This document shows, piece by piece, positions 1-6,694 of a DNA stretch of 13,281 bases. Where the stretch lies: assembly GCA_037444845.1 (NCBI GenBank), contig JBBILQ010000068.1:1-13281 (forward strand). Reading direction: 5' to 3'. The stretch is from JARYMI01 sp037444845 (GTDB lineage: Bacteria > Acidobacteriota > Aminicenantia > Aminicenantales > UBA8522). The notes under the pieces are model-generated. The model was not told the DNA's origin. It was given only the letters and a program-made list of their open reading frames with translations, and searched no databases. Within the stretch, counting starts at the first letter, position 1. Each line of letters begins with the position of its first letter. The translations under genes and the position numbers were made by a program.

Positions 1-285
1 CCCACATGGGGAGAGGGGATTTTTTCCTTTCATTTCGTGAATAGTCCAGGCTAGATCGCGGAGCGTGGAATCAGAGCGGATTTTGAGGTGCAGCCAATAA
101 GCCGGCTTGAAGCGGCCCTCGACAACAAGATGAAAAATTCCAGTTTGCCGGGCTCGCCGTTTCTCAGATGCTGCCTCGGCCACGTCTTTTTTCTCGATGC
201 ATGCTTTGAGATGTCTGGTCATATCTTTTTTGGCGAAAGAGTTCCCGCAAAGCTCGCATGTTCCCTGGAAAATATTGTCTTTCAC
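1..285 (-). CDS. pRiA4b ORF3-like / zinc-finger protein, N-terminal part (runs off window)
   Basis: This is a partial gene on the minus strand; 95 codons are visible and the reading frame is still open at base 1. It starts with GTG at 285, preceded by an AGAGGAGG ribosome site 5 nt upstream, so the start is well supported. Residues 8-30 form a small zinc-finger-like knuckle, C10-x2-C13-x11-H25-x3-C29. It is followed by a charged linker and then by a stretch around residues 52-75 containing FHLVVEGRFKPAYWLHLKI. That stretch resembles the start of the plasmid pRiA4b ORF3-like fold, whose members often carry such a knuckle at the N-terminus. The function of the family is not established. The last 20 visible residues fit the family less well, so divergence or a frameshift near the edge is possible. 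Family assignment is from memory. Confidence 0.65.
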   Translation of the reverse strand, partial: MKDNIFQGTCELCGNSFAKKDMTRHLKACIEKKDVAEAASEKRRARQTGIFHLVVEGRFKPAYWLHLKIRSDSTLRDLAWTIHEMKGKNPLSPCG

Positions 286-352
286 TCGGCCTCCTCTGAT
301 TGGCAATCTAACGCCATAACGTTAAATCGTCTTCGGCGAGAAAGCAAGGCAT

Positions 353-381
353 TTGAAAAAAAACAATAATTCGTCTAAATT
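353..381 (+). promoter_or_regulatory. sigma70-type promoter of the (truncated) tRNA-Leu
   Basis: TTGAAA (353-358), a 17-bp spacer and TAAATT (376-381) put the expected transcription start near 388, six bases before the tRNA-Leu 5' half at 394. This is probably the ancestral tRNA-Leu promoter, now separated from the intact tRNA body by about 930 bp. Confidence 0.55.
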
Positions 382-393
382 AAAAAATGATCT

Positions 394-435
394 GCCGGGG
401 TGGCGGAATTGGTAGACGCAAGGGACTTAAAATCC
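394..435 (+). pseudogene. truncated tRNA-Leu(UAA), 5' half only
   Basis: These 42 bases match the first 42 bases of the complete tRNA-Leu at 1325 with one difference (T413 versus C1344, in the D loop). They hold the 5' acceptor strand GCCGGGG, the D arm and most of the anticodon arm (AGGGA, loop CTTAAAA, TCC). The match stops abruptly after TCC. There is no variable arm, T arm or 3' acceptor strand, so this copy cannot make a tRNA. Together with 1325-1366 it forms a direct repeat bounding the accessory segment, as expected of attachment-site copies. Confidence 0.85.
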
Positions 436-546
436 GAAAAGGAAGTCCGGATATATGATTACGTTGATCAGAAAGTTCAGATGCTTGAACGGATGTATAA
501 GCGCCGATTGCAGGGATATCGGACGTTAGCGTACGCAACTGAATAG
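436..546 (+). pseudogene. C-terminal remnant of a helicase-like gene
   Basis: Directly after the truncated tRNA, one frame encodes about 36 residues ending at TAG (544-546). It contains EVRIYDYVDQ, VQMLERMYKRR and LQGYRTLAY. This pattern (IYDYVD, then VxxLxRMYxKRLxGYR) resembles the extreme C-terminus of large DEAD/DEAH-type helicases carried by restriction-like and conflict-system loci. There is no start codon or upstream coding body; the frame runs into the tRNA fragment, so only the 3' end of the gene survives. The same frame stays open after the TAG up to a TAA at 619, so the TAG may be either the true stop or a later nonsense change. Assignment is by recognition of a short segment and is tentative. 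Confidence 0.45.
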
Positions 547-589
547 GTTTGTTTTGGAAGCGGACATCGAGCCAATGAGGAAAATGGCC

Positions 590-619
590 TTGAAGAATCA
601 ATTGACGCAATGATAAAAT
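590..619 (+). promoter_or_regulatory. promoter of mntA-hepT (extended -10)
   Basis: TTGAAG (590-595) is followed after 18 bp by TAAAAT (614-619), preceded by TGA so that it reads as an extended -10 (TGnTAAAAT). The predicted start near 626 leaves a leader of about a dozen bases with GAGG at 628-631, six bases before the mntA ATG. It suggests the pair is expressed independently of the upstream tRNA promoter. Confidence 0.45.
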
Positions 620-637
620 AAAAAAAAGAGGTCAATA

Positions 638-943
638 ATGAAAGCTAAAACAACGTCGATTCATGAGATAAAAAGAGTCTTGTTGTCACATAAGAAGGAT
701 TTATCGGATAAATATGGAGTTAAGGAAATTGGAATATTCGGTTCATATGTAAGAAAAGAGAATAGGAAAAATAGCGACATCGATATTCTTGTTGAGATAG
801 AGAAACCGATGGGATTCCTCAAATTTATCAGGCTAGAGCGCTATCTGTCAGAATTGTTAGGGGCTAAGGTGGATCTTGTGACAAAGAAAGCTCTTAAGCC
901 GCATATTGGTCAGCGTATCCTTGCAGAAGTTATCTATGTCTAA
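638..943 (+). CDS. mntA: MNT-domain nucleotidyltransferase antitoxin (MntA family)
   Basis: A 101-residue minimal nucleotidyltransferase. The family signature GSx10DxD is complete: G35-S36, then D47 and D49 in SDIDILVE. A third acidic residue, D79 in KVDLVT, fits the metal-binding triad of active members. The start ATG has GAGG six bases upstream. In characterised HEPN-MNT systems the MNT partner transfers AMP from ATP onto a tyrosine of the HEPN toxin and so silences it. With all catalytic residues present, this copy should be enzymatically competent. The stop overlaps the start of the next gene (ATG at 936, TAA at 941-943), which is the normal antitoxin-then-toxin layout with translational coupling. 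The gene is AT-rich relative to genes downstream, consistent with horizontal transfer. Confidence 0.9.
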   Translation: MKAKTTSIHEIKRVLLSHKKDLSDKYGVKEIGIFGSYVRKENRKNSDIDILVEIEKPMGFLKFIRLERYLSELLGAKVDLVTKKALKPHIGQRILAEVIYV

Positions 944-1295
944 AAGAAGAAGGATTATCGAACTAAGAGATTATCTCAATGACATCCTTGAGATGATCGC
1001 AGATATTGGAGAGTTTACAAAGAGCCTGACATTTAATGAATTTAAAAAAGATAAGAAGACCGTTTATGCAGTGATCCGATGTCTTGAAGTCATCGGAGAA
1101 GCCAGTAAACAAATCCCATCAAGCGTCAAGAGGCATTACCAGCAGGTCCCCTGGGAAGATATTGCGGCGATGCGAAATAAGCTCATCCATGAATATTTCG
1201 GTGCTGATGTCGATATCATCTGGCATACCATTCAAGAAGATTTAGGGCCGCTAGAGGCGACAGTCAAGGAGATTGTAAAAGAATTTTTACATTGA
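936..1295 (+). CDS. hepT: HEPN-domain ribonuclease toxin (HepT family, DUF86)
   Basis: A 119-residue, all-helical protein of the HepT/DUF86 family. Near the C-terminus it has the motif RNKLIHEY, that is R80-x4-H85-x-Y87. R and H are the catalytic residues of HEPN ribonucleases, and Y87 is the tyrosine that MNT partners modify. I chose the ATG at 936, which overlaps the mntA stop by a few bases; the frame is open further upstream (a GTG-type start at 906), but that would lie deep inside mntA. Studied HEPN toxins of this type act on RNA, in at least one case trimming tRNA 3' ends. The target of this copy is unknown. The stop lies only 29 bases before the intact tRNA-Leu, so readthrough could continue into the tRNA. 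Confidence 0.9.
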   Translation: MSKRRRIIELRDYLNDILEMIADIGEFTKSLTFNEFKKDKKTVYAVIRCLEVIGEASKQIPSSVKRHYQQVPWEDIAAMRNKLIHEYFGADVDIIWHTIQEDLGPLEATVKEIVKEFLH

Positions 1296-1324
1296 TTTTT
1301 TACAGTCGTTTTCAGAGATAAGAC

Positions 1325-1410
1325 GCCGGGGTGGCGGAATTGGCAGACGCAAGGGACTTAAAATCCCTCGGAACGAAAGTTCCGTGCCGGTTCGAGTCCG
1401 GCCCTCGGCA
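1325..1410 (+). tRNA. tRNA-Leu (anticodon UAA)
   Basis: A complete class II tRNA. The acceptor strand GCCGGGG (1325-1331) pairs with CCTCGGC (1403-1409) with one G-U pair, and the discriminator is A1410. The D arm, anticodon stem AGGGA/TCCCT with loop CTTAAAA (anticodon TAA), a long variable arm (CGGAACGAAAGTTCCG) and the T arm GCCGG-TTCGAGT-CCGGC are all present. CCA is not encoded (CTC follows the discriminator). I see no good -35/-10 pair within the last 60 bases upstream; the only clear tRNA-type promoter lies before the truncated copy at 353. The gene may be a hybrid of an element-borne 5' half and a host 3' half. Confidence 0.95.
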
Positions 1411-1543
1411 CTCTGATCGTCCTTCTTTCTTGATTCAAAAAGGACCCTCCGATTATCCTCCCTTCACCATTAAGCCATAGCCAAGCCTTCAACCCGGGCT
1501 GCCTCCCTAACCCTCGAGTCAGCGGAGAAACAGGCTGGGTTTA
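1411..1543. other. non-coding spacer after tRNA-Leu
   Basis: No supported gene. It contains one weak inverted repeat (GTCCTT at 1419-1424 against AAGGAC at 1440-1445) without a following T run, so it is not a convincing terminator. Confidence 0.5.
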
Positions 1544-1572
1544 TTGACATCAGAATTCTGGGCATTTATATT
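1544..1572 (+). promoter_or_regulatory. strong sigma70-type promoter
   Basis: Perfect TTGACA (1544-1549), a 17-bp spacer and TATATT (1567-1572). The predicted start near 1579 gives a 60-base leader to the secreted protein gene at 1640. Confidence 0.75.
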
Positions 1573-1639
1573 AGGAATGATTGCCTTGCGGATACAACGA
1601 TGACAAAAAAATTTTTCAGCCCGAGACCGGAGGGGCGAC

Positions 1640-2494
1640 ATGAGAGCCAAGAAAACTTTCAATAAGGTGTTGATCGTGCTCGCCGTCTTTGTCCTTTTTC
1701 ATCCTGTCCTGGCAAAGGAAAAGCTAGTCCAGAGCACCTGGGCTGCTGAGCCGGCAAAAATTGATGCTCTGGAGGAAGAATGGAGCGGTGTGGCCCTGAT
1801 TTCCGAAGAAGGCGTGGGCGCGGACCTGGCCTTTCGTAACGATGGAGACAACCTGTATATCCTTTTCATCATCAAGAACAAAGATTTCTTGAGTACGCTC
1901 GAGGCCACCGGCATGACAATCTACTATGACAACCTGGGCAAGAAGAAAAAAGATTACGGGCTCAGATTCTTCCGGAGACAAATCACTCCGGACGAGTTCA
2001 TGCAGATTATCGAGAGACGGGGGCAGACGCTTTCGGAGGAACAAAAAGAAGAGATCAGGTCAAAGCCGAGTTATGTCTTGTATGATGGCGAGCGCATCGA
2101 GAAAAAGAAAACGTCTCCGCTCGACACGCCGCTGGCCGCCGGGCTTAAGCCCCCGGCTTTTCGGTACACCAGAAAAGGAGAAGCGACAGTCTTTGAGTTC
2201 CGGATTCCCCTGAGCCGTGACAGTCAGCCGGCCGGGATCGGAGTTGCGGCTGGCGGAACGCTTAAGATCGGTTTTGAATGGGGCGGCCTGACAAAAGAAA
2301 TGCAGGAGGCCAGGCTGGCCAGGGCAGCTTCAGCCTCGGAGAGAAGTGCGGAGAGGGACACCGCTTCCGAAGATCATGCAAGGGGCAGCGAAACCGGCGG
2401 GTTTGCCACCGGCGGCCCCTCTTCCAGGCTCTCCAGGACAGGCCCCAAGAAATATTCCTTCTGGCTGGACGTAAAACTCGCTTCAAGCTTTTAG
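1640..2494 (+). CDS. secreted CBM9-like / DOMON-like protein
   Basis: A 284-residue exported protein. The start ATG follows GGAGGGG. Residues 1-25 are a classical signal peptide: MRAKK, a hydrophobic core, and VLA as the likely cleavage site. Residues about 30-225 resemble a carbohydrate-binding family 9-like beta-sandwich: a WAAEPAKIDALEEEWSG opening, then ADLAFRNDGDNLYILFII, then a closing block with FEFRIPL and LKIGFEWGG. This fold is common in exported proteins that bind sugars or haem-like ligands, often without an enzymatic domain. The insert around residues 105-165 is rich in K, R and E. Residues about 235-270 are low-complexity (Ala, Ser, Gly, Glu), probably disordered. It has its own strong promoter and no close operon partner. 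The ligand cannot be read from sequence. Confidence 0.65.
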   Translation: MRAKKTFNKVLIVLAVFVLFHPVLAKEKLVQSTWAAEPAKIDALEEEWSGVALISEEGVGADLAFRNDGDNLYILFIIKNKDFLSTLEATGMTIYYDNLGKKKKDYGLRFFRRQITPDEFMQIIERRGQTLSEEQKEEIRSKPSYVLYDGERIEKKKTSPLDTPLAAGLKPPAFRYTRKGEATVFEFRIPLSRDSQPAGIGVAAGGTLKIGFEWGGLTKEMQEARLARAASASERSAERDTASEDHARGSETGGFATGGPSSRLSRTGPKKYSFWLDVKLASSF

Positions 2495-2520
2495 CCAGAA
2501 GACCAACTCTTCCGTTCCTT

Positions 2521-2682
2521 GTTAAAACCCAAAATTGCCGGTAGGAAATTCGCATTCTGCAAAAGTACTCTATGTGTAATCCAATTATCGTGATAGCGAG
2601 TGCACCCGAGGGGTGGCGCGGTTCGGGGGTGAACCGCGACAGCACCCGTCGGGTGATTCTACCGGCAAATCTGGGTTAAAAT
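2521..2682. repeat. MITE-like element with imperfect terminal inverted repeats
   Basis: The outer 24 bases (2521-2544 and 2659-2682) are inverted copies matching at 19 of 24 positions, including a perfect TTGCCGGTAG / CTACCGGCAA core (2535-2544 / 2659-2668). Inside are three consecutive hairpins: CACCC-GAG-GGGTG (2603-2615), CGCGGTTC-GGGGGT-GAACCGCG (2617-2638, 8-bp perfect stem) and CACCC-GTC-GGGTG (2643-2655). It encodes no protein. It could act as a transcription barrier between the genes at 1640 and 2732. I see no clear target-site duplication. Confidence 0.55.
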
Positions 2683-2711
2683 TGACGCGTTGATTTCCCA
2701 TGTGATAAGTA
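2682..2711 (+). promoter_or_regulatory. possible promoter of the GT4-GT9 gene
   Basis: TTGACG (2682-2687), an 18-bp spacer and TAAGTA (2706-2711) preceded by TGA as an extended -10. The start would fall near 2718, just before the ATG at 2732. The -35 sits at the right end of the MITE-like element. Confidence 0.35.
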
Positions 2712-2731
2712 TATCACCCTCAGAGTGGCCG

Positions 2732-5329
2732 ATGAGAATCTTAGCTGTTTCCAGTTTTTATCCGCCGCACGAGCGAAGTGGCTATGAGCTCGGAGCGCTG
2801 GATATCGTTGAAATGCTGCGGGCCCGGGGTCATCAAGTCAGGGTCCTGACCAGCGCTCAAGGAGATCAAGAGGACCGGGCTAAGGGCGATGTCTTGCGCT
2901 GGCTCAAGGCAGGCTCGAAAGAGAGGTCGGACTGGCGCTCTGTCTTAACGAAAGAGCTCGTCAATCAGACAGCCTTCCGAAGAATCTGCTCCGACTTCAG
3001 GCCTGATGTCGTCTTCTTCTTCAACCTCACGGATGTATCGACTTCTCTGGCCTTGCTGGCCGACGACATGGGCTTTCCAACAAGCTTCTACCTGGCTGAT
3101 AGTTGGTTTGCCACCTGGGAGAAAGACCAGTGGCATCAAGTATGGCCGAGGCGAAATCGCGGCGCCAGAGTCCTTCGGTTCATGAGCCGGCATTTCGACC
3201 TCAGGCCGCCGGACATTCCCCTGCGATTCGCGAGCGCCGCTTTCACCACAAGCCATCTCAGGGCCATAGCCGTCGAGCTTAAAAGAGCCACGGCCGACGC
3301 GCCGGTTATTCCCTGGGGGGTTGACCAAAGCCGCTTTCAACCTCGGGATTCGCGCCGCCAGAGACCACGCCGGCTGCTTTATGTCGGGGAGCTAAAGCCG
3401 CACAGAGGGCTTGATATCGCCATCAGAGCTCTGGGTATCCTCAAACGAGAATACGGCTCGGAGAGACTGTCCCTGACGGTCGCGGAAAAAAACAAAAGCG
3501 ATCCTTTGTTCAAAGCTTATTTTCGCGACCTCTCGGAGCGCTGCGGGGTGGCCGGAGACGTCAGGTTTGCGCCTCCAAGGCCGCGCCGGGACATGCCGGA
3601 CGTTTATGGGGCGCATGATGTCCTTGTTTTTCCTCCTGCGGCTGAGGACAGCCTGGCCCTTACACTTCTTGAGGCCATGGCGTGCGGCCTAGCGGTCGTG
3701 AGCACGCCAACATGCGGTCATGCCGATGTCCTTAAAGACGGGCACAATGCGCTTGTTTTTCCCGCTGAAAACCCGGAGGTGTGCGCCCGGCAAATCCTGA
3801 GGCTGGTCAACGACTCAGAGCTTTATGTGTCCATAGCGACAAATGCCCGGTTGACGGTTGACAAAGGGTTCAGGCTGGAGAGATGCGTTGACGACATCGA
3901 ACGACTGCTCAAAGAGGCGGCCACAAAGGCCGGGGAGAGAAGTCACCGGCATTCGGCTTCATCGGGAGCGCTGCTTCCGGAGAAGGGCCAGCCCTCAAAG
4001 CTTCAGCCGAAGGTTTTGCGCCGTGTCCGCTGGACCCTGAGGCTTGGAGCCATAGTCGTGTCCATTGGGACTCTGCTTAAGCCTGGGTTCTATTTCCGCA
4101 TTTTGAGGAGAATGGCCCAGAAAGGACTCTCCCAGGCGGCGCTTGTCGTATTTCCTGTTTTCTTTGAGGCATTCTTCAGGCTGGCCGGAAGGCGAGGCCG
4201 GAGCCGCGGCAAGGACGCATCCGAAAGCAAAAACGTCATGGTCCTCCAGCTTGCCGATATGGGAGACATCCTGTTGAGCGGGCCCTTCCTGCGCGAATTG
4301 AAGCGGTTCATGCCACGGGCACGAACAGTCCTTGTTGTCCAGCCATCCATGCTCAACCTGGTCGAAAATTGCCCTTATGTCGATGAAGTCGTTCCTTTTC
4401 TTTGGAGAGCGGCGAAAAACTGGAGGACTGCCTTTTCGGGCACGCTCTTATGGTGGGCTCAATCGGCCTGGATAGCCGCTCGGCGCCTCTGGGAACATCG
4501 TGTCGACCTGGCCGTCTCCCTCCGCTGGAACAACGAGCCCTGCCAGGCTGCCTCGCTCATTCTTATGTATGCGAGCGGCGCACGCCATCGCATCGGCTAT
4601 CACGATTACCCTCACCATTTAGTTGGCTACAAACTGACCGACGTCAATCGCTTTATCACGCAAGGCCCGGTCAGGGGCTTTCCCGAGCACGAGATCGAGC
4701 GGCAACTGGATATCCTCCGTTTTCTGGGGGCCAACCCTGACCTTTTTAGAAGGACCCTTGAGCTCTGGACGACAGCGGAAGATGACCGCTTTGCGCAAGA
4801 CCTGTTCGACCGTCATGAGCTCCCTGCAGCCGGTTTGTTCGTGGCTTTCGCTCCAGGCGCAGCCTGGACCTTTCGTCGCTGGCCCGTCGAACGGTTTATC
4901 GAGCTGGGCAGATGGCTCCAGGAAGAATACGGAGCTTATATCCTGATTTTCGCTGCCCGGAATGAGCGCGGCCTCGCCTCACGGATCGAAAAGGGGCTAA
5001 GGCGCGAGCAGACGCTCGACCTCGCCGGCAGGACGAGCATCCGCGAGATAGGTTCCATCCTCCGCCGCTGCCGGCTGTTCGTCGGAAACGACTCCGGTCC
5101 GATGCACGTCGCTGTTGCCGCGGGCGTGCCCGTCGTCGGGCTTTTCGGGCCCGGCGAGTACGAACGCTTCCGGCCCTGGGGCCCGGATCATGATGTCATC
5201 CGCCTGGCCTTCCCCTGCAGCCCCTGCTCTCAAAGCTGCCTTTTTGATGAAGCGCGCTGCATCATGGGGATCAGCGTCAGCGAGGTCAAGGCTGCCGTTG
5301 CCAGAAAACTTGGTTCTCTTCGCGGCTGA
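2732..5329 (+). CDS. two-domain glycosyltransferase: GT4-like fused to GT9 (heptosyltransferase-like)
   Basis: I choose the ATG at 2732 (865 residues) because the GT4 fold begins immediately with MRILAVSSFYPPHERSG; a TTG at 2690 would add 14 residues with no homology. Residues 1 to about 395 form a GT-B, family 4 glycosyltransferase: the PWGVD segment, then RRLLYVGELKPHRGLDIAI and a nucleotide-sugar site DSLALTLLEAMACG, where the usual first Glu of the Ex7E motif is Asp (D306, E314). Residues 400-500 are a linker with hydrophobic stretches that could lie on the membrane. Residues about 500-865 form a GT9 domain: VMVLQLADMGD at its start, FAPGAAWTFRRWP, the signature VGNDSGPMHVAVAAG near 784, and a Cys-rich tail (CSPCSQSC). 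GT9 enzymes add heptose or similar sugars to lipopolysaccharide. The product probably makes two successive transfers on a cell-surface glycan. The next gene begins 20 bp downstream. Confidence 0.85.
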   Translation: MRILAVSSFYPPHERSGYELGALDIVEMLRARGHQVRVLTSAQGDQEDRAKGDVLRWLKAGSKERSDWRSVLTKELVNQTAFRRICSDFRPDVVFFFNLTDVSTSLALLADDMGFPTSFYLADSWFATWEKDQWHQVWPRRNRGARVLRFMSRHFDLRPPDIPLRFASAAFTTSHLRAIAVELKRATADAPVIPWGVDQSRFQPRDSRRQRPRRLLYVGELKPHRGLDIAIRALGILKREYGSERLSLTVAEKNKSDPLFKAYFRDLSERCGVAGDVRFAPPRPRRDMPDVYGAHDVLVFPPAAEDSLALTLLEAMACGLAVVSTPTCGHADVLKDGHNALVFPAENPEVCARQILRLVNDSELYVSIATNARLTVDKGFRLERCVDDIERLLKEAATKAGERSHRHSASSGALLPEKGQPSKLQPKVLRRVRWTLRLGAIVVSIGTLLKPGFYFRILRRMAQKGLSQAALVVFPVFFEAFFRLAGRRGRSRGKDASESKNVMVLQLADMGDILLSGPFLRELKRFMPRARTVLVVQPSMLNLVENCPYVDEVVPFLWRAAKNWRTAFSGTLLWWAQSAWIAARRLWEHRVDLAVSLRWNNEPCQAASLILMYASGARHRIGYHDYPHHLVGYKLTDVNRFITQGPVRGFPEHEIERQLDILRFLGANPDLFRRTLELWTTAEDDRFAQDLFDRHELPAAGLFVAFAPGAAWTFRRWPVERFIELGRWLQEEYGAYILIFAARNERGLASRIEKGLRREQTLDLAGRTSIREIGSILRRCRLFVGNDSGPMHVAVAAGVPVVGLFGPGEYERFRPWGPDHDVIRLAFPCSPCSQSCLFDEARCIMGISVSEVKAAVARKLGSLRG

Positions 5330-5349
5330 GAACGACACCAGGAGAAAAA

Positions 5350-6675
5350 ATGGACAAGCCAACGCATGAAAACGGCCTGGAGCGAAGGCTCGGGCTTTTT
5401 CCGCTGACCAACATCGTCATCGCCAACATGATCGGAGCCGGAATTTTTACCACTTCCGGGCTGCTCATGACGGAGCTGAAAAGACCGTTGCTCATGCTTT
5501 CCCTCTGGGCTGTCGGAGGGCTCATCGCTCTCTGCGGCGCGCTGAGTTACGGCGAGCTCGGAGCGGCCATGCCCCGTGCCGGCGGTGAGTACGCGTTTCT
5601 TTCACGGCTTTTCAACCCTCTCTCCGGTTTTTTGAGCGGCTGGGTTTCTTTTTTCGCCGGGTTTTCAGCGCCGATCGCGGCATCGGCCATCGGGTTTTCT
5701 GAGTACCTGATCAGGGCCTTTCCCGGGCTAGCCGGCCCCGGCAGGAAATCCTATTCTATCCTGGTCATCCTTGTTTTCACCTTCGTTCATTCCAGAGGAA
5801 TTGAGCTCGGCGCGAAAGTCCAGAATTTTCTGACCCTGATCAAAATAGGTCTCATTTTAGGACTGATTGTTTTTGGTTTCTCCGCCGGCGAGGGGAACCC
5901 CGGCCATCTCTCCGGTGGGGAGGTGTTTGAGTTCGATTTTAGCGGCTGGAAGACGATCGGCCTGTCGCTCATGTGGATCATGTTCGCCTACAGCGGCTGG
6001 AACGCCTCGGCCTACCTCGGGTCGGAGGTCCGCAACCCGAGACGAAACCTGCCCCGCTCGCTCATCCTGGGGACCGGCATTGTCCTCATCCTCTATCTCG
6101 GGCTCAACCTTTTGTACGTCTATGCCGTGCCGGCCGGAGAGATGGCCGGCGTGATCTCGATCGGCGGGCTGGCTGCAGGAAACCTTTTCGGAAAATCTTT
6201 CGAGAACGTCCTTTCGCTTCTCATTTCCTTCGCCCTTTTTTCCTCGCTCAGCGCTTTCCTTATCTTAGGGCCGCGCGTCTACTACGCCATGGCATGCGAC
6301 CGCTGCTTTTTTCCCTTTGCTTCGGATGTCCACCCCAGGTTCAAGGTGCCCTCAAAGTCGATCTTCCTCCAGGGCTTGATTGCCTCGCTGATGGTCCTCT
6401 TCGGGACATTTGACCAGATTTTAACTTACATGGGTTTTTCCCTTGGGATTTTTCCCCTCGTGTCCGTCATCGGAGTGTTTAAGGTGAGGCGACTGAGCCT
6501 CGGCCCCTATAAGCTTCCCGGGTTCCCGGTTGTCCCTCTCTTCTACATTCTGGCCGGAGCCGCAATTCTTGTCTTAGGTTTTTTTGAGCGGCCTGTTGAG
6601 TCGGGGATCGCCCTCCTCATGGTCGCCGTCGGCATCCCGGCTTATGCGGTTTTCCGGAAATCTCTCCGGCCTTAG
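5350..6675 (+). CDS. APC-superfamily amino-acid permease
   Basis: A 441-residue integral membrane protein with about 12 hydrophobic segments. The N-terminal region carries the APC hallmark IGAGIFTTSG in the first membrane helix (residues 28-37), which forms part of the substrate site, followed by ALSYGELGAAMPRAGGEYAFL in helix 2 and the loop after it. MWIMFAYSGWNASAYLGSEV around residue 210 is typical of helix 6 in the amino-acid/polyamine antiporter branch (LAT or serine/threonine exchanger-like). The ATG at 5350 has AGGAG eight bases upstream. It lies 20 bp after the glycosyltransferase and is probably co-transcribed, though no functional link is evident. It converges with the minus-strand GNAT gene with one base between stop codons. 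Substrate specificity cannot be decided from sequence. Confidence 0.88.
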   Translation: MDKPTHENGLERRLGLFPLTNIVIANMIGAGIFTTSGLLMTELKRPLLMLSLWAVGGLIALCGALSYGELGAAMPRAGGEYAFLSRLFNPLSGFLSGWVSFFAGFSAPIAASAIGFSEYLIRAFPGLAGPGRKSYSILVILVFTFVHSRGIELGAKVQNFLTLIKIGLILGLIVFGFSAGEGNPGHLSGGEVFEFDFSGWKTIGLSLMWIMFAYSGWNASAYLGSEVRNPRRNLPRSLILGTGIVLILYLGLNLLYVYAVPAGEMAGVISIGGLAAGNLFGKSFENVLSLLISFALFSSLSAFLILGPRVYYAMACDRCFFPFASDVHPRFKVPSKSIFLQGLIASLMVLFGTFDQILTYMGFSLGIFPLVSVIGVFKVRRLSLGPYKLPGFPVVPLFYILAGAAILVLGFFERPVESGIALLMVAVGIPAYAVFRKSLRP

Positions 6676-6694
6676 CTTAAAGCTTCAAGCTGAG
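6671..6694. terminator. possible bidirectional hairpin between convergent genes
   Basis: CTTAGCTT (6671-6678) pairs with AAGCTGAG (6687-6694) as an 8-bp stem with one G-U pair and an 8-base loop. It spans the stop codons of the permease and the GNAT gene. There is no T run, so it is weak as an intrinsic terminator, but it is the only candidate at this junction. Confidence 0.3.

Larger units (their letters stand above)
394..1366 (+). mobile_element. accessory segment bounded by 42-bp tRNA-Leu direct repeats
   Basis: The segment from the first repeat (394-435) to the second (1325-1366) contains a helicase-gene remnant and an mntA-hepT toxin-antitoxin pair. Its sequence is clearly more AT-rich, with many AAA, ATA and AGA codons, than the GC-rich genes downstream. 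Repeat boundaries inside a tRNA gene, foreign composition and a toxin-antitoxin cargo all suggest an integrated and later deleted island. No integrase, transposase or excisionase is present, so the recombination mechanism is not shown. A simple tandem duplication of the tRNA 5' half followed by insertion is an alternative. Confidence 0.6.

Noticed and set aside
88..369. Plus-strand reading frame of 93 codons
   Set aside because: It lies antisense to the well-supported minus-strand zinc-finger gene at 1-285 and has no recognisable domain.
394..480. A second complete tRNA-Leu at 394
   Set aside because: No T arm, variable arm or 3' acceptor strand follows; homology to the intact copy ends at base 435.
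380..610. Minus-strand frame of 76 codons
   Set aside because: It runs across the truncated tRNA and antisense to the helicase remnant, with no ribosome site or domain.
1724..2645. Several frames on both strands overlapping the CBM9-like gene
   Set aside because: They are shadows of the signal-peptide-bearing gene; their basic, Ser/Arg-rich composition is typical of off-frame translation.
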